NCBI RefSeq assembly: GCF_023343835.1
Contig: NC_064449.1
Coordinates: 4,439,778 to 4,503,777 of the forward strand
From: Lagopus muta
Lineage: Eukaryota; Chordata; Aves; Galliformes; Phasianidae
DNA length: 64,000 bases
Reading direction: 5' to 3'
Part shown: positions 21,081 through 32,800 of the stretch, in pieces
Layout of the letters: every line of letters begins with the position of its first letter
How positions within the stretch are numbered: the first letter of the stretch is position 1
The notes under the pieces: generated by a model
What the model was told of the DNA's origin: nothing
The model's input: only the letters and a program-made list of their open reading frames with translations
Database searches by the model: none
Made by a program: the position numbers and the translations under genes

Positions 21081-23404
21081 AGTTTATTTTATTGCTCTTA
21101 ATGGCCTGCCTTCCGCACGTCTCATTTCCTTTTATTGAAGCTGTCAGAGACGCATTACATTATCTCACATGCGTGCAAAAACAGTATTTCAGTCGAGCTC
21201 ATACAGATTTTAAATGCCACAGCTGAAGAAAACAAGACAGGGGAAGCTGCAAAGGGAGGCGGCACCAACAGAGAGCACACAGCTACAGGCAACGTGTGTC
21301 AGGTCTTCAGCAAACAGCAGAGCTGCAGCCTCTAACCAGAGACAGAAGTGTGGAAGCAAAGGTACTTGGCTAATAAGGTGGGTGATTCACGGAAGCAGGG
21401 CGAGGAGTCCTGCTGCAACAGCAGGCAGTAATTAACAGCAATCCTATGCACAAGGCTGAGGCTCACCCTGCACAGCCAAACCAGCCCCACCAACTGCAGC
21501 TCTCCCAAAGCCATGCTGACGTCTGATACAGCACCTCACTATCCTGCTGGCACCCGGGTTTCCCTGTGCTGCCTGTTCTCTTCAGTTGGCCATGCTCACT
21601 ATCAGCCTATGACAGAGGGAAATACAATCTAGCTCTCCAAAGACAAAGAAGCAGAGCTAACCAACCAGCCAGGGGTGTTAGTTCAGGTTTTCTTGGCAGT
21701 GATCATTGTGGGGAACCTCACTGACCACCTCTGCTCACTCAGCTGCTCTGCACGCATCATCACTGCAGTACAGACCAATTAGCAGTACTCTACTTAAATA
21801 AGGAAGCAGTCACTGTAGCTGAGTTTCACAAACGTGCAGGGCTACTTTTCAAAGTCATTTTAACAGCAATAAACACAGTTCCACACCGTATGCTGTGCAG
21901 GGCTGGCACCCAGGCAGAGCAGCATGCACCTGCACACCACTCCTGATGCACCAGCAGTCACAAAGCTGCCCTGCTCTGCTCACACACACTGCTGCACAGG
22001 GCATGCAGAGAACGCCATCTGGCACACACACCTCACTGCCTGCTGATGGCTGTGCACTACAGAGCAGTTTATTTGAAGTGTTACAAGAAAACGTTCTCTG
22101 CATAGCAGTGCGGAACACTTCTGTCCTCCCTCAGAAGCAAAAGGCCTATCTCAAAAAGGAGCACACAGCCAGGGCAACTTGGCAGGAAGGGACACTATCC
22201 CTTTCTAACACTCTCTGCCACACAGGGCCATGGGCTGCTCACTGACAGCACAGCTCCTCCAGGAGAGGGGACCACAGCAGTAACAAAGGTCAAACTGTTC
22301 TGACAGTGGAAGTGACACTGAAGCAGATCCTTGAGCCTGCAAGAAGATGGCACTGAGAAGCCAGGAGGCACCCAGCACTGCATCAGGGAGCAGTGCAGCA
22401 TGTGGCTCGGTGCCTGTGGTGTTCATTATTTTAAAGTATGTGGCTGATGAATGACACAAGACTGGTCAGAAGCATCTATAGGCAAAGCTTTCGTAGCACA
22501 GCAACAACAGCTATAAATTATATTCCTCACTGGTGGCTGGAGGTGGAAGAAGAAGTTCACAGTGAAAGATTTCTTTCCCTTCAAAAGACAGAGGCTGGAG
22601 TGTCAAAGCCAGCACTGCTATTCCTGGCAAGCACAGGCCTTTGGAGAGCCCTGGAGCAGCCCTGAATTCTGTGAACAATGTCCCTCCACCACCAGCAGAA
22701 AGAAAAGTGTTTCACTAACCTCGAATCTAGGGAAGATGGGAGAGGGGTGGGCATGAGGGACACAGACACAACACAGAGCCTTGCTGCTGGTTCTCATGCA
22801 GAAGACAAGCTCTTCCCTGCCTGCATGATCCACAGCCACATGTACCACTGCATGTTTTGCTGTCATATGCTCCTGGAAAAGAAGGCAAGACTTTAGTTTG
22901 ACTATACTAAGTGATGAACCCGCTCAAGGGGTCACTGGAATTGCTTTTTTGGCTCATTCTTGCAAAAATCCCCTACAGCTTCTTGGCCTGGCTTACTGAA
23001 ACTCCTCAGCCCCTATCTCCTTGCACACACGTCCTGGGAAGAAGGGATTTTGGAAACTGCCAAATGCAAGCACCTGGGACAGAGGTCGACAGCTCTTTCA
23101 CTGCTGCTCTCACAGTTCCTGAGGTTTCCTATTCCTGCTGGAGAAAAAGCACTGCAGAACACACACAGATTGAGCCAGACGTGCCCTGACACAGCTGGGA
23201 CTGCTAGAAGTATAGCTGCTGCTTGTGAAGTACCATGAGGGTTGTTGTGCAAGGAGACAAGGAAGTGAAGGCATCCCGTGCCACCATCTGCAGCAATGCC
23301 TCTTTGCCTTCTATAAACAAGGCTTCAAGGTTAACACCCCAGAACAAATTTGTTCTCATTTACAATTTTCTTTCAGTCTTTTCATTGGGAAGGATCCTCC
23401 CTGC
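21081..23404 (-). other. TBX6L: TBX6L downstream region / probable 3' UTR
   Basis: This is the sequence 3' of the TBX6L stop on the minus strand. Minus-strand AATAAA signals (TTTATT on the plus strand) lie at 22068, 21131, 21088 and 21083, so the mRNA could end anywhere from about 1.3 to 2.3 kb after the stop. I cannot choose between them from sequence alone. No other coding exon is recognised here. The 21467-21514 segment is discussed as a finding. Confidence 0.35.
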
Positions 23405-23831
23405 TTACCAGCAGGCATAGGGGAACAGTGGGTACTGGCTCCACTCTGCCATGGTCCCGTGGGCATGTCCCGAAGCCCCTTGTGTGTTGTAATCTGTGGA
23501 GAAGGCTGAGTAGCTCATCGCCCTGTACTGGCTGTGGGGTGGCACCATCCACTGCCCAAGGCCTTGCTCAGTGCCATAAGGACTGTACACGGGCGCTCGA
23601 GCTCCAGGTTTCCCCACTGAGTCCAGAGCCATGTTCACCACTCCGGTGTAGTCCTGGGGAGGGGGCAGAGGTGGGGGCAGTGGAGGCAGGTTGGTGAAGC
23701 CCTCTGGGAGCTGTTTGGAATCATGCTCAGGCACTGAGGCGAGATCCAAGGGGTGGCACCTCGCTCGGAAGTCGTTCAAGGCGGCGACGTCGCGGCTGGG
23801 GAGCTGCTGGCTGTCCCCAGCTTCGTGGAAC
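23405..23831 (-). CDS. TBX6L: TBX6L coding exon 9 (C-terminal activation region)
   Basis: The last coding exon, entered through TTGGGGAACAG with one base completing an Arg codon (CG|G), and ending in TAA at 23407-23405. It encodes residues 312-452. It contains the proline cluster [13 protein letters not shown] and a tyrosine-rich tail with [15 protein letters not shown] and [12 protein letters not shown]. The tail aligns with the end of Xenopus VegT, which is the strongest evidence for this orthology outside the T-box. Confidence 0.95.
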
Positions 23832-26800
23832 CTGTTCCCCAAGGCAGAGAGAGCAGCGAGTCAAACCCAGCGCAGCAGAAAACCACTGAAAACACACACA
23901 GATCCCCAGGGAAAGAGCTTGCCCTCTTCCCCTGCCATTTCAAACACCCGCTTTCCATTCAAAACAAGCACACCTTACAAAGACAACCTAGCTCTTTGTA
24001 TTCCCTGCGAGGGCCTTGTACCTAGAAGACTTGGCCTGGGGTGGGAATTTACAGTGTGTCAGCTATTTCACACTCATTTATCATGTGAAGATGCTTGCAG
24101 GTGAGCCATCCTGTACTCCAATGGAATTACACACATATTGAAAAGGGTTCTCCAACTTCACGTGTTGGCTTATGGCACGTTAACTCTCCCATATCTACAG
24201 CTTTGTCTTACTGTAAAAATGGGTTTTAGTCCAAGTCCTGCTCACTCTGAAAAATTTAGTGCCAATAGAAGGTAAGCCCATTCACTCCAACTCAGGAAGG
24301 AAGGAACAATCACTGGAGTCCTCCACTCCCCCGAAGGACAGGCAAGTTCTGTTACATAGAGTTGGGTAGGAAAGCATTTCATCACAGGGAAATAAAGAGC
24401 ACTACTAAAACATGAATATGCTCAGAATGCATGTAAAACAGAAAGGCTTTGTTACAGAGACATCTCCACACTGATCTAGCACCTATCACAAAAGCATCAA
24501 CAGAAAAACAGCCTTCTCACTCACACTGGCTATTTTTCCTTAGGAAATAACCTATAAAAGAGGAGGAATCTCATCAGTTAAAGAGCGGCTTTATGACAAG
24601 AGCACCAGGAGACAGGACTCACCGGTATGTCTGGTAGGATGGTGTGGGCACTTGCTGCTCCCTGGCTGGACCCTCCCTCTGTTCAGCTGGCACTGGTGAT
24701 GCTGCAGGAAAGGCATGGCTGCTGTTCTGCTCTGAGATCCAGAAGGGATATCCACTGCTGACCACGATGGGGTTACTCTCTTCCTTCACATCCACATTCT
24801 CATCTTTCTCAAAATCTGACTCACAGTAGGGAAAGAAAGAACAGAAAAAAAGTGAGAATGGGGAAGAGAGAGTAGGAGCTCACAGTGTTCTATTAGCAGC
24901 TGAATTAACTGCAGGATGGGGGAAGGAAACACACCATTACCTCTTCTGCAGCCACACTGCCTTAAAGGACTTAAAGAACTAGCCCTATGCTGCTTCTTTC
25001 TGCTCTTACACTGTGGCTTTCAGCTCTGCCCCATTCCCTCACCCTAGCAAGGAATGATCAAGCTTAAAGATAAGCTAGCAGAAAGAGCAAAGATTATTTT
25101 TAAATGAGATCAGTTCCCTATCTGCATCACAACACAGCTGCACAAGCACCAGGGTTGACACAACTGCACAGACAAGAACCAAGGCAGACAGGCAGAAGAA
25201 AGCCATGGGTGACACTGCAAGATGGTGTCACTGTTGAAGAGAAAACATTACGAGAGCACAGCCCTCAATCACATGCAGTCACAAAGCAAGGCTGGAGCAG
25301 CAGAGCTGGGGAGGAGTCACTAATGACAGGAGATGTGAGCAGGCTCCTGTGGACCATATGCAGAGACTTAATCCTGAGACAGACAAACTGAATGCACGTG
25401 TGGAGACTGCAGGCAGAAATTAAGAGAGGCAAAGGCCTCACAGAGGGTTCCCATCATCATTTGTTGGCTCATTCTCCTAAAAGCTGTCTCCCTGAATTAG
25501 GGAGTCAGCACCACTTTCCAGCTGTGCAAAGATCTATGCAGCAGCCTTTAGGGACTCTGCCCAAACCACTCTCCCCAGTGAGGAACATCAGAGGTATGCC
25601 ACTGCCTCTTATCCCCCCTGTGGCTTAGGCACAGCTTGTGACTGACTCTGGGTTTGTTCTTGTTAAAATTACCACGTTCCTCAGCACCAGACTCCTTTTC
25701 CTCTGGGAGTTTTCTCTTCTGGCCCTTGGCTGGACTTGGTTTCTGGGATTTGGCTCGTCCTTCCCTGGGAAAGAAACAGTGCACAGGACTAGGTCGTAAG
25801 TTAGCTTTCTACCTAGATAAGTATGCAAGGGATGCAGGACAAAGGCCTGGGAAGACAAAAGGTGGGATGAACAGCTCTGATGTTCTGCATGTTACACCCT
25901 CTTGCAAACCAACACGACATGTCCACAGGGAATAATGTGTGCCAGAGTGGAATTGTGGAGTTAACCAACGCTGCATGTGCTCCCAGGAGAGCTCTCACCC
26001 CACAGAATACAGGGGATAAGTTGGAAAGGGAGTTGCTGCCCCTTTCTTGCTTATACAAAAGTCAAAAATAGCATGGAAATCTCAGCTGTGGAGCTTTCAG
26101 CACAGTTTGTAAGCACACTCCAAAGCTGGATGCACATTCTGTACATACAGGCATACATACGGTGGGCATTTTGCTTGAAAGCAGCCTTTTTCCAAAGTGG
26201 ACAGTAACACTAAGCTTAGTCAGAAACAGTCCTGTTGAGAGCAGAAAGAACATCCCTGACATTTTCAAAAAGAATCACTTCTGGCTTTTTTCATCAGGAA
26301 ATAAGATTTTCTTCTCATGCACGCAAAACAAAATCTCAGATATTTTTATACCATTTTCTGGTTGGAAAACTCTTTGTTACCAGTCTACGGGTTTCCTTCA
26401 GGGTTATTTCTTTCAGCATTAATTAGTGGCTGCCCTCAGAGCAGACAGATCATCTCACCATCTCATCTCATCTCGATGGCATCCAACCTCCATCCCACAG
26501 ACAAAATTTCCTGTTGGTAGAGACACCTTTCCACACAAGAGGAAAGGAGATGTGAGAGTCTTCCAACGTGAGAATTAAGCTGATCTCACAGGGACAGAAG
26601 GATCTACTGTGGTCTCTCTTTATCACTGCAGTCTAGACCCAATTTGCAATGGAATGCAGGTCTCAAATCTGTCACATCTCTCATATTTCTGTAGGAAATT
26701 CTGTTTCCTCCCGTTCCCCAAGTCTCTGGGGGGGGGGGGTGCTACACAGCATCACTCCCACATACAAATAAATGCAATGTGCAAAGCAAAATGCTCTGCA

Positions 26801-29800
26801 GAGCTAGCTGCTCTATTTTGCTGCATGGACTTGGATATAATTCAGATAAACTCATGTTATACATAAGTTGAGATGAAAAAACAGTTTACCTTCGAGTGTT
26901 CTTCCCATGCTCCCGGAAACCTTTAGCAAATGGATTGTTGTCAATCTTCAGCTTTGTGATCTTAAAATAAAAGACCAGGATTCAGTTCTGGTTGGGATCT
27001 TCATTATTTCAAGATCTTCATCTTGGTATTTACTACACCAGCTTTTTCAGGGGGCTGGAGGATGCCCCTGGCATAGTATCTGAGCTCTCCCAGCAGTTCC
27101 TTCTATGAGCGAGTTGCAGAGAGAATTGACTTTCCCAGGGTCAGTGGGAATTTGGATGGGATTCATGTAACTAGAGAAATATAAAGGGTGAATACCTAAT
27201 ATCTGGACTTCTGTCTGTACTTTTTGCTACCTTTGGGATTCTGTTAGTCACTGACAGTGCATTTCATGCAATTAATATGCACAATTAATGCCATCCTTCA
27301 CTAGACGTTTTCTGCAAGAACCATATTTTGCCTATTTTTCTTCCTTTATCCATCACAGACACCCAAGTTAATTTGCTCTGGAGGAGACACCTTCCTATGC
27401 AAGATTTCTAAGGACAAAGTACTTAGCAATGCTTTGGACTCGCACGCTACCTGCTCATTCTGGTAGGCTGTAACAGAAGTGAAGACAGTCTCAGGGAAGC
27501 TGAAGACTTGAAAGATGCTCCAGCGAACACTGAAGAGGTCGTCTGCCTGCACAATGTGGAAGCGAGGCTTGTAACGGTGCATGGAGTGGAGGATGATCTG
27601 GCACAGAGACAAAGGCAAAGGTTTCCATGTGCAACTGCTGCTAACATGCTGTGCAAAGTCATACAGACAGCACGGGTTAGCACCTTCCCTAGCAGGCAGG
27701 TAGGAGGGCTGGACTGAGGAAGGAAGAGAGGGCACGTGGATATCTTTTTAATTTCCACATGATCTGATGTTTCACACTTATTTCACTTTACACCGACCTG
27801 CAATGAATTCCAAGAAAGCGTGGCACAAAGGCCAGCAACAACCTACGTGCCCATGTTGATCCAGAGTGTTGTTGGTGAGCTTCAGTTTCTGGAAAGAGAC
27901 AGGTTCCTTCATCCAGTGGCTGCCAGGAGCTGGGGAATCCGGGTGGACGTAGGTGCGACAAGGGAGCTGGGGCTCTGCTTTTCCAGCAACTTCCCACTGA
28001 TCTTTATTCCACTGTAAAGAGAAGGATGGAAAGCTAGAGCTTAAAAAAATGACTTATTTTAAATAGCCCTGGCAACTCCGCTTCTCTGTCTGATGTGGAG
28101 GATTCCTCTGAGGCATGCAATCCTAACAAGCAGCAGATGATTACTTGAGAGCCATGATTGTTTTACCAAAACAGCTCCAAGCTTGGGCCTCATTTTTCCT
28201 CCCTTTTTCCCAGTGGCCATCAAAGAAGTCTGACATTAATCATGATCAAAACTGTACCAGTTACAACAGAGATCAGTTACCTTTTCAGCTGCTCCCCAAG
28301 CAAAAGTGACAAATAGCTCCAGAGAGGCAGAAAATCCACCAATTACTTCTGAATGTCGTCCAAAGACTATTTATTTATCAGCCTGGCCACTGAAGCATAA
28401 AGATTAATCTATTTCAAACAAAAATGGAATTAAAGCACAACTTCTATCATCTAAAGTGCTTACCTTGTACCTGAAGTTGTCCACAGGCACAAAATCCACC
28501 AGCATGAGGTACTTGGCATATGGGATTAAGCCAGAGACTTTGATTTTGCATTGTGGAAACATTCGTCTGAAGGAGAAATGAATGTAAGAATTTCTGTACT
28601 TAGCAAATGCTGTTTAACGACCTACAGAAGCAGCAGGTCATGTTTACTCACTGCTGCACAAAGTTCTGGTAGTGGTATTTGTACAGGCCAGCTACCAAAT
28701 GTTTTTACAATCTCATTGATGTATTGATTATCCAGTCCCATGGGTTTAGGTGGAATAGGCACTAACATGGCAGCAGTCTTTAATGGCCTGACATTGTTAT
28801 TGCTTTTGTGCCTCCAATTCCTGCATTGCAGCAGTGGAAAACTTAAAGAAAATAAGTGGAATTTGCATGCAGCTGCTTCATGCAGCTACCACAGACCGGG
28901 AGCACAGATTAAAGCATTTTCTAGCGTGGGCTGTGCACACCTAGGAGCACATCTTCCTTTCCATTCCAGCATTCCCCACTGCCACTTTCATCTTCTGACT
29001 CTGCAGAAAAGCCTCAACACTCTCTTCCTACCAGCAGGATTACTTTAGCTCCCAGCAGCTTTGACACAAAATGTCCCTATTTTGTATTCTTTCACCACAA
29101 GCTCCAACATGACTCAGACTTAGAATAGCCTGCTTAGCATTATATGCCATATTTTCATCTGCAAATGCAGAATCAACACCAGGTATTGACTGCTCCTATG
29201 CTGCTGCCTGTGACCGAGGCAAAGAAAGCCCAGGGCACTTCCCAGAGCAACAGCACAGCAACAGGAAGAACATCAGTGTTAAGTACTGAGATAAGAGCAG
29301 AGGAGATTTCTCAGCACATCAGCCCCACGATGACCTTTTGCACTTTGCAGTTTGGATCTCCAGTACAGCCTGAAAATGTGCCAGAGGCAGGGAGATGCAA
29401 ACAACTGGCTACAAGCCTGAGGGTCACCAAGTGAAATAAGAGTGCTCAGAGTTTTGCAAACAGATTAGAAGGGAGCGGCGTGGGCAGCTGTCCTGGTCCC
29501 CTCACCTGCCAGATTTGGTGATGATCATCTCTGTCCCTATCTGATGAAACTTCATCCAGAGACCCATGTCCTCCAGGGTGACCGTGATGGAGCTCTGCGG
29601 GTAGGGCTCCAGGCTGGGGGATGCAAGTGCTTCACATGGTGCTTTAATGTCTACCAGGGAGAGAGAAAACAGGGGCTTCAGATGGGCAGGAAGGCACCAG
29701 CACAGAACAGCTTCTCCTGCTCACCCATCGGGCTCTAGGAAGCAGCACTCAAGTCGGCCTTCCCAGTTCCAGTACCCAATGCTACCAAATTCCACACGTT

Positions 29801-32800
29801 GCTGTAACAGATGGGCTCTGGCCATATGCTCCTATGGGACTTGTCAGCCCCAAATCACCGCAGCCTACAGCGCTGGTTCAGCTCAGGTAAGTGAATGTTG
29901 TGATTTCACCCAGGAAGCATGCCAAGAACCAGTGCCACAACAATACTCTAAAGCAAAATCCATTATCTTCCTTCCAAGGCTATTCTTGTTGCTTAGAAGG
30001 CTCAAAAGGCATAAAGGCTTGCTCAACAGGTTTGGCTTTAGCTGGTAAGTTCTTTTGTAAAGATTTGTGTGTTATACAAACCCAGCCTAATTCTTTTATC
30101 CTGCAAGTCAGACAGGTGGGTAGCCACAATCTGCTTTTTCTCCTGTTCTGGTATGAACAGGTTACACAAAACACTTCACCAAAAGAATAAAATGAAAGCT
30201 GAAAGGATTGGAAATATTTTAAGCGTAGCAGCACACAAGGGGAGAAAACAACAGATAGCTGGTTAGCAGCAGAGGTAAAAAATCACTGCAGAGGACTATG
30301 AAGGGGCAGACAGGAGGTTCACATGTGAGAGGAGACAAAAAAGGGAGGAGACAGAGCTGAATATTCCAAAAAAAAAAAAAAAGAAAAGAATGGTCTTAAC
30401 CAGACTTGAGATGGAGATCACCAAGATGCTCATGTGGAAGGTGCTCTCTTCAGCAGCACACAGCTGTCAGCTTTCCTGGCCATGCATTATCAGCCACACT
30501 TGGCTATTTGTTAAAGACAGAAACTTCTCTGCCTATTAGCTTGGATTGAATTTTATTCAGAGCACATCAGAAATAAGGGATTTTATCTTTTTTCTTTTTT
30601 TTCCCCTTAGGTCACACCTTTAAGAGAACAGTCATGGAAAGAAGGCAACTATTTCCAGAGAAAACAGCTTCTTCCTGAAAGTGACACACGTCCACAAAAG
30701 CAACCTGATGGTAGCCTCCTCTATCAGGAATTAAGAAACACTTACACATAATTCTGTCAATCTGTAAAGGTCTTTAGGCATTTAAAAAAAATTGCCTTTA
30801 CCCTTTTTTCTGCTTTGATCCGACATTAATGAACTGGCTAAGAAGTGACACCTAGTCTGCCCGCTAAGATTAGCCTGTTAACATCTTCTTACTAAAGCTT
30901 CCCTCATATCCTCTTGCAAAGACATGAAAGTGCCACGAGACGATGCACTGGGAGCTCAGCGCAGCGCGTGTATCCAAAGGAGTTACAATAAAATCAGGCT
31001 GATTTCCCACAGGAGTCATGCAGTCACAAATACATGCAAACAGATTTTGATTAGCTCGACAGATGCTCACTCCTTCCCCCAAATGAATTTTACAATTAAC
31101 ATTTTTGTAAGCAAATTCCAAAGCCATTAAATGAGCCTGCAACAAGGCAGATCTCAGGGGTCCTCACTGAGAGACTTCCAAACAAATCAAAAGGAACTAA
31201 AGCAAAAGTTCTACACTGAATTAAAAATCAAAGGCAGATGTTGTAACCTGGTTTCACCAATGAACCTGTATGAGTGACGAGGACCAAGAGCCAGGCACAC
31301 AATCAACACTGCAGCAAAGACTTTAAAATGTTGCTAACGTCCTTCTTGTCACAGGTTTTGTGTGCCCTGTCTGAGGCTGAGAAACAGGATATGAACAGTT
31401 TGCATACAAAGGTATGAGCTTGCTAACAGAGGCACACAGCTAGCACAAAGTCACATCAATTGGCTTCAATGGGAGTCTGCAGTGATGGATCCTTTCGCAG
31501 GACAGACTTCAGATTTGCCTGGCAGAGCCAAAAGTTGGCCTGCAAGGTGCTCTGAATTCACTCCCACTCAGCTAACCTCAGAGCCATGCTCAGATCCACA
31601 AAGACTCTGGAATTACAGCACAAAGAGGTCTGCAGTGAGGTGTCCAAGCACTGAACTGCATTAAGTCTGTACTTCCGATGTTTCCCCTTCTATGTAGTTT
31701 AGTTTTTATTGTAAGGATGGTTTGAGAGAGATTTAAACATCTTCCAAGAATTTTAGTTCTACATTACCTTAAAACCAATCACTGCTGTTACCATTTTGCA
31801 TGTAGCACGTTCTAAAACATACACTTCATGAGGTTGTAAGGGAAGACAGCTGCTATGATAAAGGCCAGCACTGAAAATTAAGAGATCTTCACTCAATACC
31901 ACGCTGTTCTTTAAAGTCCTGATACAAATAAGAGCAGTCTGTGCTGTGGTTTATTACTACAATAGGTTGCATATACCTTTTTCCTATTTTGGTGATGGAA
32001 AGGAGAGGAAGGGAAATTAGAGTAAATTGGGTGATGCTGAATTTGTCTCCGTGAAGAAGCCCAATGTGAACAGCTACCTAGAATCCTCAGGGAAGGAACA
32101 CACAAACATATATAAAGCTACTGGATATATTAATATTGACAACGGCCAAAGAAACCCATGTTCTCTGACCTTAAAAGCACCAAGAAACACCTCCACACTT
32201 TGGAGGACACCTTGTTTCCCAGAACACAAAGATTCTGGCTCTAACAGAAGCACTACTAGTGCTACAGCTTCACCTCTCAAAGGCACGCAGTCCTATTTCT
32301 GCTGTGTAGGGTCGTACACCAAAAGTGGCTCCATAAGAACATGAGGTAACTTCTGAAACAGCTGGAATCTTTAACACAGTGAGAAACTGCACTGTTGCTT
32401 CTTAAGTCAGAATTCTCTTGATGTGGCAGCATGAATCTGTACCCCATGGAAGGTTTGACAAAACCCCCAAACCATGGTGAAGGTAGAAGTTATCTGAGTG
32501 ACTGTATGTGTATTCTGCCCATGAAACAACACTGCAACAGCAGAGAAAAAAAAAGCTGAGAATACCCAGCCACCTCTCAGTGTAGGTGAACTGCATGCTT
32601 GAGCTACATAAGCAGTCTTTTCCTTGCAATGCATTGGAAAACGCTGGGCTAAATCTGGGTTTCAGCTATACTGACAAATGTGGTGCCTCTGGTCTGGTCC
32701 TCAGCTTCCCAGTGCACATCTGTCATCGTCCCCAGTCTGATCATGTCCCATAGAGAAGAGGTTAATAGTATGTTAAGAGAAGGACTGATGAAGAAAAACA

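Noticed and set aside
27451..27597. T-box gene as TBX6 or TBX2/TBX3
   Set aside because: The T-box stretch [20 protein letters not shown] and the YACW tail match VegT/Tbx16, not TBX6 or TBX2/3 sequences.
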